Below, in pieces: positions 42,825-52,568 of a DNA stretch of 64,000 nt. The notes beneath the pieces are model-generated. The model was not told the DNA's origin. It did no database searches and saw only the letters and a program-made list of their open reading frames with translations. Positions within the stretch are counted from its first letter, which is position 1. Every line of letters begins with the position of its first letter. The DNA comes from Phytophthora colocasiae (Eukaryota > Oomycota > Peronosporomycetes > Peronosporales > Peronosporaceae), in NCBI GenBank assembly GCA_018806915.1, contig JAGKQI010000043.1:1116001-1180000 (forward strand), read 5' to 3'. A program made the translations under genes and the position numbers.

Positions 42825-43526
42825 TTAGCAAACCAGTAGCCTCCCGTCTCCTAAAAAAGCCCCAAGCGTTTTTCTTCGCCCTCTCGTAGGTTGCAGGTAC
42901 CGAACGATCTCCATGTGTCCATTAGCTGTCGCCCACAGCGTCGCTAACTGAGTACATCCTTCTTGTCTTGCTTCTCTGCAGAATTGCACCACCTTTAAGT
43001 GTCCGTTATGTGCTGCTCGGTCGATCGCAGCTACGGTGGCGCCTTCTGTTCGATTTTGGTGCAGGAACTCCACGACCTCTAGAAACCCTTGAGCTGCAGC
43101 TAAGTCCATCGCTGCAGTGGTGCAACCTTCCGTCCTATGGAAGTGTAGGAACTTGACGACGTCCAGATGCCCCTTAGCAGCGGCTGCATCCATAGCGTAG
43201 CACGTGCATCCTTCGGATCGATGCAAATGCAGGAACTGAACCACATCCAAGTGTCCGTTGGCCGCCGCCATATTCATAGCGAACGTGGAGCACGAGGCGG
43301 TGCCACTTTGATGCAGAGTTTGCACGACAGCCAGGAAACCGTTCTGAGCCGCAGCGTTCAGTGCTCGGTAGCTCATGTGGACGGGGCTGGAGTGACGTAG
43401 ATGCAGCAGGAGCTGAACGACTTGGAGGTGTCCAGCAGCCGACGCAGAATCCAGATCCCACGCGAATGAAGCGATTAAAGCGACGAGATCCACTGGCAGA
43501 CCACGAAGGTGGAGGTTGCACTTCAT
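42825..43526 (-). CDS. Ankyrin-repeat protein
   Basis: 233 residues from the ATG at 43526. An F-box-like N-terminus (LRGLPVDLVALIASF) is followed by about six ankyrin-type repeats with the recurring pattern 'AMDAAAAKGHLDVVKFLH'. This repeat style, with HL(D/E)VV.FLH, is very common in oomycete genomes, where it forms large families. A protein-interaction role is likely; the partner is unknown. An upstream frame (from 43671) on the same strand could be a 5' exon, but no clear splice sites join it. Confidence 0.8.
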   Translation of the reverse strand: MKCNLHLRGLPVDLVALIASFAWDLDSASAAGHLQVVQLLLHLRHSSPVHMSYRALNAAAQNGFLAVVQTLHQSGTASCSTFAMNMAAANGHLDVVQFLHLHRSEGCTCYAMDAAAAKGHLDVVKFLHFHRTEGCTTAAMDLAAAQGFLEVVEFLHQNRTEGATVAAIDRAAHNGHLKVVQFCREARQEGCTQLATLWATANGHMEIVRYLQPTRGRRKTLGAFLGDGRLLVC

Positions 43527-43765
43527 TGCCACTTGTGTGTGCAGATGTATCTTTCAGACTGACAGCTATGGCTCCTCGTCGCATGTAGGTCAGCTTCAAG
43601 GAGGTCCGGTGCAAAAGGTCTTCGATGTTTGTAACCAGTCCAAGAACCGGTAGTAGAGACGGTAAAGTCATTATGGCAGTACATTTGCGTTCGTACGCTT
43701 GCTAACGTGTTGGTCTCCGATATTGAGCTGGGTATTAGACTGGAACGAGATCAGCACGCGCGACG

Positions 43766-44116
43766 ATGAGGCAAGACGGCTTTGACGCACTCTGGAGAGA
43801 AAGCCTTATAACTTTAGTGCGGTTACTGCCGGATCTCGATACGAGCGCCGCTCGTTTGCTCGGCAGCCATTGCTGGTGGCGTGTGGGTATTGTAACGCGC
43901 TTCTCAACCCGAGACAGAGGGCTATACAGCATATGCAAGGGTGTGACAGCGAGGCAGATGGAAGGAAGAGCGCTTTGGGCGGCACAAGCAAGTTCAGCTC
44001 ACCTCGCTAAGGACATATCGCATGCTGTAATGAAGGTTTCTGATGTCCTTTACACATTCCGGCTCGTCTCTACTTTCAAACGTCAGTATCCCGAGCCCTT
44101 GTACCACATCCACTGA
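43766..44116 (+). CDS. Short hypothetical protein
   Basis: The frame from the ATG at 43766 is open for 116 codons (RQDGFDALWRESLITLVRLL...). It lies divergent from the ankyrin gene, with 239 bases between starts. It has no signal peptide, membrane span or domain that I recognise, and the sequence looks protein-like mainly in its first half. It may be a relic or a chance frame. Confidence 0.3.
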   Translation: MRQDGFDALWRESLITLVRLLPDLDTSAARLLGSHCWWRVGIVTRFSTRDRGLYSICKGVTARQMEGRALWAAQASSAHLAKDISHAVMKVSDVLYTFRLVSTFKRQYPEPLYHIH

Positions 44117-44574
44117 AAAAACATACCCTTTGGTAATTTATAACCATATCTTTGACCACGAACTGATTTCTACTATTGCAAAACCTCGCTCCAGAAGTTC
44201 ACCCATTCCTTTTTAATCACATACCCTTTCTAAATCAATACCTTCATCAGCGTCACGTTGTGAAGCGGGAGAAAAATAATGGTCCTGTCGTTCCGTCGCG
44301 ACTTGTCGTAGCCAACTTCCGTGCCCATACATTCCTCCATACATTCATGCCCAGCTGTAGGAGACATGGAAGAGAGGGTCGCCTCGAGCGCAATGCACGC
44401 TTGCTGTCAGTTCCGTTCCTCTCGTGCGTGGAGGTCAGCCGGTCTTCCTCGATCCCAGGCACTCCGGCACTGGCAAAGTCGTTCAGGTATCCACCGCCTT
44501 GCTCAATCAGCCAGCTGATTGGATTTGCTGCGCTCTCCTGAGCCACAAAGAAAGTCTCGCCCTCGTTTCATTCC
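44117..44574. other. 5' region of CesA, no gene called
   Basis: Open frames on both strands (44176-44541 plus, 44253-44546 minus) overlap each other and show no domain. The TTTCATTCC directly before the CesA start (44567-44575) is initiator-like. The leader is probably short. Confidence 0.4.
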
Positions 44575-47500
44575 ATGGCCAATCGGCAACCTCCCGGCCT
44601 CGGAGCGCTCCCGGAAGACGCGCAGTACAGCCAGACGCCTCTGTCTGGCGTTCAATACCACGAACAGCTCTCTTCCGCGGCGGCCCCAGGCAAAAAGCTG
44701 TTATCTCAGTCCACGATGGACGTGCAGAACACCATCAATGAGCTCACCAAGGCCAAAGAGCACGAAGAGCTGGGCAAGATCACAGTCCACGGATGGATGC
44801 ACAAGCAGGGCAGTCGCAAGTTCAAAGGCCCCGTGGCTAAAAGTTGGCGCAAACGCTATTTCGCCCTTGAAGGAGCTAAAATGTACTATTTCCACAGTGA
44901 CGTGGACTGCCGCAAGTACTTTAACTCGCGTAACGGCGAATTAGTGGTCGGTGCCGTGGATTTAAGGGACGCTTTTAAGCTCGAGCAGAGTGAACGTCTC
45001 GATCTACCGGCGCGAGGTATCGTGATCCACACGCGTCATCGTGCATGGCTCGTGTGTCCTGAGACGGACCAGGACTTCACGATGTGGTTCGACGCTTTGG
45101 AGTTCACCGTCATGTCTGCGGGTTCGGGTAATGTTGTTAAGAGAGACTTACCCAATGTGCGTGTGTACGAGATGAAGGGCCGGTTCAGTTACCGGTTTTG
45201 GTACGTCATCTTCGTTATCACTGCGTTGATTGAACTGGCAGGTATCGTGCTGTGGTTCCCGTTGGGTATTGCACCGTGCGACGTCAAGTACAAAACGGAC
45301 TCGTGTGATGAAATTCAACTCTTGTATGCGGATACTTTACAGTGTGGTGACAAACCTTTCAACGGGATGTGGGACCCTCCGCAATGGTACCATTGGTCGG
45401 CTGGTATTGAGACTGTACAGTGTTTCAAGGAGCCACACATTGGTGACTGGGTCTCGTACTTCTTATTCTACTTGGCTGAATTCATCAGTATCTCTCTGGG
45501 GTTCCTCTACTACCTGGGTATGTGGAAACCTGTTCGTCGTGGTGCTCGTTACTTGAGAGATTTCGAGCCGCATTTCCCACCCGAGAAGGTATTTCCCTTA
45601 CTTTTCTTTGAATTTGGTAGAATTTTGTTTAATTCTTACGATATTGTTTGATCTGATACTAGTGGCCGACTGTGGATATCCTGCTGTGTCACTACGCCGA
45701 ACCGGCTGAAGACACCATCGCTACACTCGAGAAGATCATGAATCTGGACTACCCGCCACACCTGTTCCATGTCTGGATCTGTGACGACGGCTACTGCAAG
45801 TCCAAGTGGGAAGCTGGTGCTCAAGTTCCCAAGGTCAGTGTCAACACGGGCGTCATCGAAGAGGCTGGAGACGTTCGTCACGAAGTCGCCCAGTTCATGT
45901 ACGACCGTGTGTGCGAATCGTACGAACTGGAAGTGGACGAGTGGCGCAAGGAGCACACGACCGTCAAGATGCCCACCAACGCTAACCCGCGTATCGTGAA
46001 TCGTTCGGACTGCGCTGTCGGATCCGTGCGTGATGACTACCACTACCACGGACTCCCCAAGTTGACGTTCGTGGGTCGTATCAAACCGCCAGTGCACCAC
46101 TCCAAGGCTGGTAACATCAACAACGTCCTATACAACGAAGGTGCTATCGGACGCTACGCTATCATTCTGGATAACGACATGAAGCCGCACGAGATGTTCA
46201 TTCAGGCCACGCTGCCGTTCTTCTTCGACGCCCCGCAGAACTCTAAGATCACGCGCTGCTGCGCACCTGGATGCGGTGACATCGGCAAGATCTGTTGCGC
46301 TCTGTGTCAGGCTGCTGGCGTCCCGGAGTCTCAGATCATGTACTGCTCCAAGGACTGCTACAACGCGTCGGGCCACACTAAGTCAAGCGTTCACAGGCGT
46401 CAGACGCAGAACACCATGTCAGAGCGTATGATGTGCGCCAGTTGTGGCAGCAAGATCAACCAGAAGAAGGGACTGTGCCGCAAGTGCAACCGCGCGGTGA
46501 GTCAGCGTGACAGTAACCAGTTCGTGGGTGTGTCAGCCGATGACTACTCGGATCACGTGTCAGTGAACCAGGTCGGCTACGTGCAGACGCCGCAGTACTT
46601 CGAGGACTGCCTGCAGCTTCGTCTGGGCGACCCATGTGGTCACCGTAACTCGACGTTCTTCGATTCGGCACAGACCGGTATGGACGGCTACGACTGTGCG
46701 TCTTTCGCCGGTACCAACGCTATCTTCCGTCGTGAAGCTCTTGACTCTGTGTGCGGTATTCAGTACGGCTCGTTGACTGAGGACGCCTACACTGGCAAGA
46801 TGATGGTGGACAAGGGATGGAAGGGTTACTACTTCCGTAAGGATCTCGAAGGTGAGGAGGCTGACCGTATCCGTTTGGCTGAAGGTGCTGTTCCCGAGTC
46901 TGTGGCTGCTGCTTTGGCTCAACGTAAGCGTTGGGCCAAGGGTAACTTCCAGATCTTCCTACGTAACAAGAAGAGTCTGGTAGACCCGGAGTGGACTGTT
47001 CCCCAGGTGGAGCTGCCTCCAAAGCGCAAGATCAACAAGTTCATGCGCTGGGTCTTCTTCATGAACCTGACGGTGTACCCGATTGGCTCGTTCCCGGCCA
47101 TTTTCTTCTTCTACATCACCGGCTACTTCCTGTACACCGGTCAGGCGCCTATCTACACGTCCGGACTGCGTCTGCTGATGGCTCTGGTGCCCAAGATTGT
47201 CGCGCAGAGTATCTTGTCGGCTCTGTCCAACCGTACGGTCGACAACGACGATGTGCTGCGTAGTCAGCAGACCTGGTTCTCCTACGCCTTCGTGCACGTC
47301 ATGGCTGTGTTCGAGACGATCTACTGGAAGATCACGGGCAAGGAGGCGACGTGGGCCAACACGGGCGCTCTGGGCGGCAACAGTCCGATGGAGCTGCCGA
47401 ACCTCATCGTGTTCTTGGCTATGATCTTCGGTATGATGTGGGATACGGTGCGCTACTTCGCGGGTTACAACAACGCCGCAACGACGCACGGCACGCCGCT

Positions 47501-47708
47501 GTACTTCGCGTCCTTGTTCCTCGGTGGCTTTCTGGCTAGTCAGCTGGGCCCCATGGTGCGTATGAGCCTGCAGACATATTTCGGCTGGAGCCACAAGAGT
47601 CTGACGGACCAGGGCAATATCGTCGGCAGCTTCTCGCTGGCCTTCGTGCTCATTATCCTGTGTATCTGGGTGTACGTGGAGACGCCCAACCACTCCATCT
47701 TCGGGTAA
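44575..47708 (+). CDS. CesA: Cellulose synthase, PH-domain class
   Basis: Two exons (44575-45588 and 45663-47708; 74-bp GT-AG intron) join 'FPPEK' to 'WPTVDILLCHYAEP' and give 1019 residues. A PH domain covers about residues 65-175 (KITVHGWMHKQGSRKF...). Two membrane spans follow, then a GT2 catalytic domain with the D of VDILL, ILDNDMKP (DxD), LTEDAYTG (TED) and QRKRWAKGN (QxxRW). About six C-terminal spans complete it. Oomycete CesA1, CesA2 and CesA4 are known to carry such PH domains; which one this is cannot be told. A Cys-rich segment (about residues 536-615) is inserted in the catalytic loop. The protein makes wall cellulose at the plasma membrane and is needed for infection structures in Phytophthora. 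Confidence 0.95.
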
Positions 47709-48177
47709 GTGGGGAGCTACAAGAATGTTGGAAATACGTCTAGCTAGCTCGGTTTTGCATGCATTTAAGACGTGGTTGTTTCATATCACTCGGCCTAGGA
47801 GCGAGCCAAACCTCTTGATAAAAAAATACAGATCGTGGATAGTTCCGCTTCATAGCTACAGAACATAAGCTTATCATACCGTTTATGCTTTCGGCTGCTT
47901 TCTTTACCAGAAGGCAGGAGTCTTATACTCAGCATAATTAGTTAGGAGTAACCTTGCTTAGACGTCAATGCGCCTGTTTCGAACAGGCTTCGAAATAAGT
48001 ACCTAATATAAGGGGTTCGAGTCCTCCCTTCCCCCCCCCCTCTTATACTCAGCATAGTAATACTACAGTAGTATTATGCTGGTCTAGCCAGACTGCTGCG
48101 ACACCAAAAGCTTTGGTCGATAGCCTCCGGTTGCTTTTGGATGTGCGGGTTCAATCGCTCGGATGCGGATTTTTCGG

Positions 48178-48184
48178 GATGGGA
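48178..48184 (+). promoter_or_regulatory. GATGGGA box upstream of GH12-1
   Basis: GATGGGA lies 115 bases before the ATG at 48300. The same 7-mer precedes GH12-2, -3, -4, -6 and -7. Confidence 0.45.
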
Positions 48185-48255
48185 TGTTTCCCGAACTGCT
48201 ACAGGCAATGAAGTTACTCGTTCGTCGATAGGTAATTTGTGAGAGTTCTGTTGCC

Positions 48256-48272
48256 TCATTCTCAAATTCTCC
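48256..48272 (+). promoter_or_regulatory. Oomycete Inr + FPR core promoter of GH12-1
   Basis: TCATTCTCAAATTCTCC joins an initiator (TCATTCT) to a flanking promoter region (CAAATTCTC), the combined oomycete core. It ends 27 bases before the ATG. Confidence 0.65.
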
Positions 48273-48299
48273 TCGCGTCACCAACACCGACCAAGCACC

Positions 48300-49019
48300 A
48301 TGAAGTTTCTCCTCCCTGCTACTCTCGCCGTCGCCGCTGTGGCTTCGACCAACGCCCAGGAATACTGTGGCCGCAACGATCTCAAGGTGGTGGGCGACTA
48401 CACCGTGTACAACAACCTCTGGGGCCAAGATAATGACAAGACCGGCGGACAGTGCACGGAAGTCACCGGCAGTACGAGCACCGCTGTGTCGTGGCAAACG
48501 AGCTTCAACTGGGCTGGAGATTCGTGGCAGGTCAAGTCGTTCGCCAACGCTGCACTGAAGTTCGAGCCCAAGCAGGTGTCGGCTATCACCTCCATGCCTA
48601 CGACCATGAAGTACGAATACACGTACGACGGCAACATCATCGCCAATGTGGCGTACGATCTGTTCACTAGTTCTTCTGCCAGTGGGGAGATTGAGTATGA
48701 ATTGATGGTGTGGCTGGCAGCTCTGGGTGGTGCTTGGCCTCTGACCGACAGTGGAAAACCGATCAAGTCGGTGACTCTCGGAGGTATCGACTTTGACCTG
48801 TACCAGGGTATGAACAAGAAGGTCAAGGTGTTCTCGTACGTCGCTAAGAAGACTGCCAAGAGCTTCACGGCTGACCTCAAGCAGTTCTTCGACGAGCTGC
48901 CGGCTGACAACAACCTTCCTCAGACCCAGTACCTGCAGAAGCTGGAGGCTGGTACCGAGCCATTCCAGGGCAAGAATGCCAAGCTGGTGGTGTCGACATA
49001 TTCGGTGCAGGTGAAGTAA
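48300..49019 (+). CDS. GH12 xyloglucanase/endoglucanase, gene 1
   Basis: 239 residues, single exon. A signal peptide (MKFLLPATLAVAAVASTNAQ) is followed by the GH12 fold as in PsXEG1: 'DYTVYNNLWGQDNDKTGGQC', 'SFNWAG', 'VKSFANAALKF', 'NVAYDLFTS', 'EYELMVWLAALGG' and 'EAGTEPFQGKNA'. The expected nucleophile Glu is E134 (YELMVW) and the acid/base Glu is E220 (AGTEPF). Such enzymes cut host xyloglucan or beta-1,4-glucan in the apoplast, and PsXEG1 also triggers plant immunity. It is the first of seven tandem genes on the same strand. Substrate specificity is not shown. Confidence 0.93.
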   Translation: MKFLLPATLAVAAVASTNAQEYCGRNDLKVVGDYTVYNNLWGQDNDKTGGQCTEVTGSTSTAVSWQTSFNWAGDSWQVKSFANAALKFEPKQVSAITSMPTTMKYEYTYDGNIIANVAYDLFTSSSASGEIEYELMVWLAALGGAWPLTDSGKPIKSVTLGGIDFDLYQGMNKKVKVFSYVAKKTAKSFTADLKQFFDELPADNNLPQTQYLQKLEAGTEPFQGKNAKLVVSTYSVQVK

Positions 49020-49193
49020 GTCGATCTGTTGAATCGTAGGGCTGCACATCCGAGAAATACACTTTTGTTTACTGCTCTACACGATTATACCTTTGCTACA
49101 GAACACACGCGCTCTCTGGCTGCAGACTTGTCTCGGCTTGCAGTTTACGACAGATCTGCTCCAACACAAAGGTACAAGTAGGCTCACGCTCGG

Positions 49194-49200
49194 GATGGGA
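49194..49200 (+). promoter_or_regulatory. GATGGGA box upstream of GH12-2
   Basis: GATGGGA, in the context CGGGATGGGACGT, lies 105 bases before the ATG at 49306. A TTGCAGTTTACG motif about 55 bases earlier is shared with GH12-3. Confidence 0.45.
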
Positions 49201-49259
49201 CGTACTGGTTGTTTGGTGGTCGATTCACGCAACGTTAATCTGTCTACAGTTCGTCACGC

Positions 49260-49277
49260 TCACTTGGCAATTTGCTC
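49260..49277 (+). promoter_or_regulatory. Oomycete Inr + FPR core promoter of GH12-2
   Basis: TCACTTGGCAATTTGCTC resembles the oomycete initiator plus FPR core and ends 28 bases before the ATG. Confidence 0.5.
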
Positions 49278-49305
49278 TAAACCCTCCACACCAACTCCCA
49301 ACACG

Positions 49306-50028
49306 ATGAAGTTCCTCGTCCCCGCTACTCTCGCCGTTGCCGCTCTAGTTTCGTCCACTGAAGCCCAGCAATACTGCGGTCGTGACGACTTCAAGGTCGT
49401 CGGAGACTACACCGTGTACAACAACCTCTGGGGTGAAGACAACGACAAGACCGGCGGACAGTGCACGGAGGTGACCGGCAGCTCCGGATCGTCCGTGTCG
49501 TGGAAGACTAAGTTCAACTGGGCCGGTGACAACTGGCAGGTGAAATCCTACGCCAATGCTGCGCTCAAGTTCAGCCCCAAGCAGGTGTCGGCCATCTCGT
49601 CGATCCCCACGTCGATTGACTACACGTACACATTCGACGGTCACATTATCGCCAACGTGGCGTACGACTTGTTCACGAGCTCTTCGGCTAACGGAGAGAT
49701 CGAGTACGAATTGATGGTGTGGCTGGCTGCTCTGGGTGGCCCGTGGCCTCTTACCGACAGCGGAAAGCCGATCAAGACTGTGACGATCGGTGGTGTGGAG
49801 TTCGACCTATTCCAGGGCATGAACAAGAAGGTCAAGGTCTTCTCGTATGTGGCCAAGAAGACGGCGTTCAAGTTCTCAGCCGACTTGAAGAAGTTCTTCA
49901 ACGAACTCCCTGCCAACAACACGCTGCCGCAGAAGCAGTTCCTCGTCAAGTTGGAGGCCGGCACGGAGCCCTTCCAGGGCAGGAACGGTGAGATGATCGT
50001 CAAGTCTTACTCGTCAAAGGTCAACTAG
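49306..50028 (+). CDS. GH12 xyloglucanase/endoglucanase, gene 2
   Basis: 240 residues from the ATG at 49306; in-frame codons upstream are 5' leader. A signal peptide ([21 protein letters not shown]), then all GH12 motifs including EYELMVWLAALGG and EAGTEPFQGRN with both catalytic Glu residues. It is the closest paralogue of gene 1, with which it shares the same signal peptide pattern and GQDND/GEDND loop. It looks fully functional. It probably arose by tandem duplication, since the upstream GATGGGA box and core promoter are kept too. Confidence 0.93.
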   Translation: MKFLVPATLAVAALVSSTEAQQYCGRDDFKVVGDYTVYNNLWGEDNDKTGGQCTEVTGSSGSSVSWKTKFNWAGDNWQVKSYANAALKFSPKQVSAISSIPTSIDYTYTFDGHIIANVAYDLFTSSSANGEIEYELMVWLAALGGPWPLTDSGKPIKTVTIGGVEFDLFQGMNKKVKVFSYVAKKTAFKFSADLKKFFNELPANNTLPQKQFLVKLEAGTEPFQGRNGEMIVKSYSSKVN

Positions 50029-50488
50029 AGATCGAACGCTTTAATTCATGGAGAAGAAATACATGTACATTCATGTTGCTCGCTGAGTTGTTTACAGTAA
50101 GCAGTGCTTACTGAACGATTTCGTCGTGTCGCCAGGATTCACGAAAGTATGTGCAAATGGCCAAGCTCTATACGGTACATGTAGGAGTTCTAGCTTGCAG
50201 TAAATCATTAACGGAGACCATCCGTGATAGAATCCGTCGGCAATGCAAGACAAAGGTGCTTAGAAATCGTCGGTATCACATCGAAACGCTGAGCAACAGA
50301 GCTAGCGGACTGAGACACCGAATGAGTCAGACCTGGTTGCAGTTTACGGATTGATCGGCGATTGCGAACGAACAGCAGGCTTTGGTTTTAGGATGGGACG
50401 TGATGGTTCGCTGTCAATGTTATCCTAGCTCTTCTCACGAACCACTCGGTAATTCTCCCCAAGACACACACGCACACACCAGAACACT
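50029..50488. other. Intergenic with GH12-3 promoter
   Basis: No gene. The region from about 50336 (TTGCAGTTTACGG) to 50398 is similar to that before GH12-2, so it was duplicated together with the gene. Confidence 0.45.
50392..50398 (+). promoter_or_regulatory. GATGGGA box upstream of GH12-3
   Basis: GATGGGA in the context AGGATGGGACGTGATGG, 90 bases before the ATG at 50489. Confidence 0.45.
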
Positions 50489-51214
50489 ATGAAGCTTTCC
50501 GTCGTTGCCCTCGCTCTCGCTGCTACGGCTTCGTCCGCCACTGCCCAGGAATTCTGCGGTCGCAACGACCTGCAGGTCGTGAGTGACTACACCGTGTACA
50601 ACAACCTCTGGGGACAGGACAACGACAAGACGGGTGGACAGTGCACAACGGTGGACGGCAGCAGCGGCTCCGAGATCGCCTGGCACACGAGTTTCAACTG
50701 GGCTGGAGACAACTGGCAGGTGAAATCCTACGCTAACGCCGCGCTCAAGTTCGACCCGGTGCAGATCTCCAATGTCAAGTCGATCCCCACCACTATGGAA
50801 TACACGTACAAGTACGACGGCAACATCATCACCAATGTTGCATACGATCTATTCACAAGCCCCACTATTGGCGGAGAGACTGCGTACGAGTTGATGGTGT
50901 GGCTGGCTGCCCTTGGTGGTGCTTGGCCGCTGACATCCACTGGTCAACCGATCAAGTCGGTGACGCTCGGTGGGGTCGACTTTAACCTGTACCAGGGCTG
51001 GAACAACAAGACTAAGGTGTTCACGTACGTGGCGAAGAACATGGCTACGAGTTTCTCAGCCGACCTGAAGCAGTTCTTCGACGAACTGCCGGCCGACAAC
51101 ACCATCGAGACGACGCAGTACCTGACCCACGTGCAGGCCGGCACGGAGCCGTTCCAGGGCAAGAACGCCACGATGACGGTGACCAAGTACTCGGCCGCAG
51201 TCCACACAGTCTAA
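50489..51214 (+). CDS. GH12 xyloglucanase/endoglucanase, gene 3
   Basis: 241 residues, single exon. A signal peptide (MKLSVVALALAATASSATAQ) precedes a full GH12 domain with 'DYTVYNNLWGQDNDKTGGQC', 'AYELMVWLAALGG' and 'QAGTEPFQGKNA'. Both catalytic Glu residues are present. The C-terminus (KYSAAVHTV) is shared with genes 4 and 6. It is intact and most similar to gene 4. A mariner relic separates the two. Confidence 0.92.
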   Translation: MKLSVVALALAATASSATAQEFCGRNDLQVVSDYTVYNNLWGQDNDKTGGQCTTVDGSSGSEIAWHTSFNWAGDNWQVKSYANAALKFDPVQISNVKSIPTTMEYTYKYDGNIITNVAYDLFTSPTIGGETAYELMVWLAALGGAWPLTSTGQPIKSVTLGGVDFNLYQGWNNKTKVFTYVAKNMATSFSADLKQFFDELPADNTIETTQYLTHVQAGTEPFQGKNATMTVTKYSAAVHTV

Positions 51215-51490
51215 TGGGGTCTTTGACTCAACACACACGATGAAAAATGAAAATCTATGATAGAAGGTTGAACCTCTGAAATACAGCGGCGTAGTCTCGT
51301 TTCCACGAGTCGTAGTCTCTTTTCCACAAGACGTTCTCCATTACTCATCGGATCAAATCGCACACAATACCTAGGTTCGCACTCTCTGATTGCCAAGGTG
51401 AATTCGTGCCTTCGTGCACTGAATACTGTCGATCATTGAGCTGTCTCCGCCCGTAAGCAAGCCACAAACACCACCCGTTCAAATTCGCTA

Positions 51491-52428
51491 TCGTTCCGTG
51501 CGGAAAATAATGAGCATTTCCAATTGTATTACATCCTGTTCAGAATCTATACCTTGCAAATCTGATCATATTTTGAATTTCGAATCTCCCGCCCAATCTT
51601 CCCGCTGGACCTCCCCCCATCACTTTCAAACCGGAGCGAAGAGCGCCAAGCAGTGTGGGAGATGCTGCTTCTTCACAGCAACGGAGGGGTGCTCAGGCAC
51701 GGCGATATCGGGCGGACAGCTGCCTACTTTGATCTAAACCGCTGCGCTGTTTCTCGCATTTGGGAGCAGGGTATCCGGACCGGGTAGGAGCGGTAGTCAA
51801 GTCAAGAAACACTCCCGAGGGCGAAGAAGAAGAACCGCGTGGAGTTGTGCAAGTGCCTCGCCGAAGTGCCAGTAAATGACCGTGAGCACCAGCGTGCTAT
51901 ACAACAGGGGTCTGGCGTGAGCTCATATCTCGTGCAACAACTCGTAAAGGAGGCTTCCTACGCCGTGCGCTAAGACAAACTCGTCCACTGCTCACCCCTT
52001 TGCATCGCCTCAAGAGGCCCCAGTTCTGCATGGATCATGTGACCCCTCAGCTTGATGGAACCTACAAGTTCGACGCAATGCACGACGTGGTCCACATCGA
52101 CGAAAAGTGATTTTACGTGAAGAAGGTTGGGCAGCGCTTGCCATACAGCAGGCGGCCATGGCACTCTCCTTTTCTGTATTGAAAACTCCTGTTGATGTTC
52201 CAGACGCATTAACTGCTCGTGAGACGTCAACGACGTCTGAGTTTGATCCGTTTTACTACTAGAAGTACTTCTAATGTGGCGGAGCACGTACGCTCACAAA
52301 TTTCTTTTTGGTTTTGTCAGCAGTTCAACACGAACGCATAGCTCCTCTGCAAATCTAATAACTCCCCAAAAACAACGAGGCGGAGTGCTGCGCATTTTTT
52401 TAAATGCTCATTATTTTCCGCACAGAGG
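51491..52428. mobile_element. Decayed mariner-like element
   Basis: The element is bounded by inverted repeats: TGCGGAAAATAATGAGCATTT at 51499-51519 and its exact reverse complement at 52402-52422. TA dinucleotides lie outside at 51489-51490 and 52429-52430, matching the TA target of Tc1/mariner elements. Inside are relics of a mariner transposase in several frames: a helix-turn-helix start ('QAVWEMLLLHSNGGVLRHGD') and the motif 'VVHIDEK' with a stop in place of the next residue before FYV. It cannot move itself. It sits between GH12 genes 3 and 4. Confidence 0.85.
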
Positions 52429-52458
52429 TAGTAAGAGGTGAACCAAGCAAACATCCGC

Positions 52459-52465
52459 GATGGGA
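52459..52465 (+). promoter_or_regulatory. GATGGGA box upstream of GH12-4
   Basis: GATGGGA lies 103 bases before the ATG at 52569, directly next to the mariner right end (52428). Confidence 0.45.
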
Positions 52466-52568
52466 TCGCCACCATGTTCGCTGTCTCCAAATGAAAAGGA
52501 GCTGCAGATCACGCCGAGCGTGCCAGTCGAGCATTGCACCAGTCTCGAATTATCACCTCAGCACACGA

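Larger units (their letters stand above)
47709..48299. other. Intergenic between CesA and the GH12 array
   Basis: The sequence holds a C-run (48031-48042) and a perfect 8-bp-arm palindrome, AATACTACAGTAGTATT (about 48059-48075). A GCCTG-TTTCGAA-CAGGC stem-loop lies at about 47972-47988. From about 48178 it is the promoter of the first GH12 gene. Confidence 0.5.

Noticed and set aside
44176..44546. Short genes upstream of CesA on both strands
   Set aside because: The frames overlap each other antisense and lack domains; the region reads best as the CesA 5' flank.
46959..47693. 244-codon minus-strand frame over CesA
   Set aside because: It is the antisense of a highly conserved coding region with strong codon bias.
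47950..48045. tRNA gene: GCCTG-TTTCGAA-CAGGC stem-loop and GGTTCGAGTCC motif
   Set aside because: The anticodon-like arm and T-loop-like motif are there, but the D arm and acceptor stem do not pair and the spacing is wrong.
48084..49049. 321-codon minus-strand frame over GH12-1
   Set aside because: Antisense shadow; a similar frame occurs behind the other GH12 genes only because their codons are similar.
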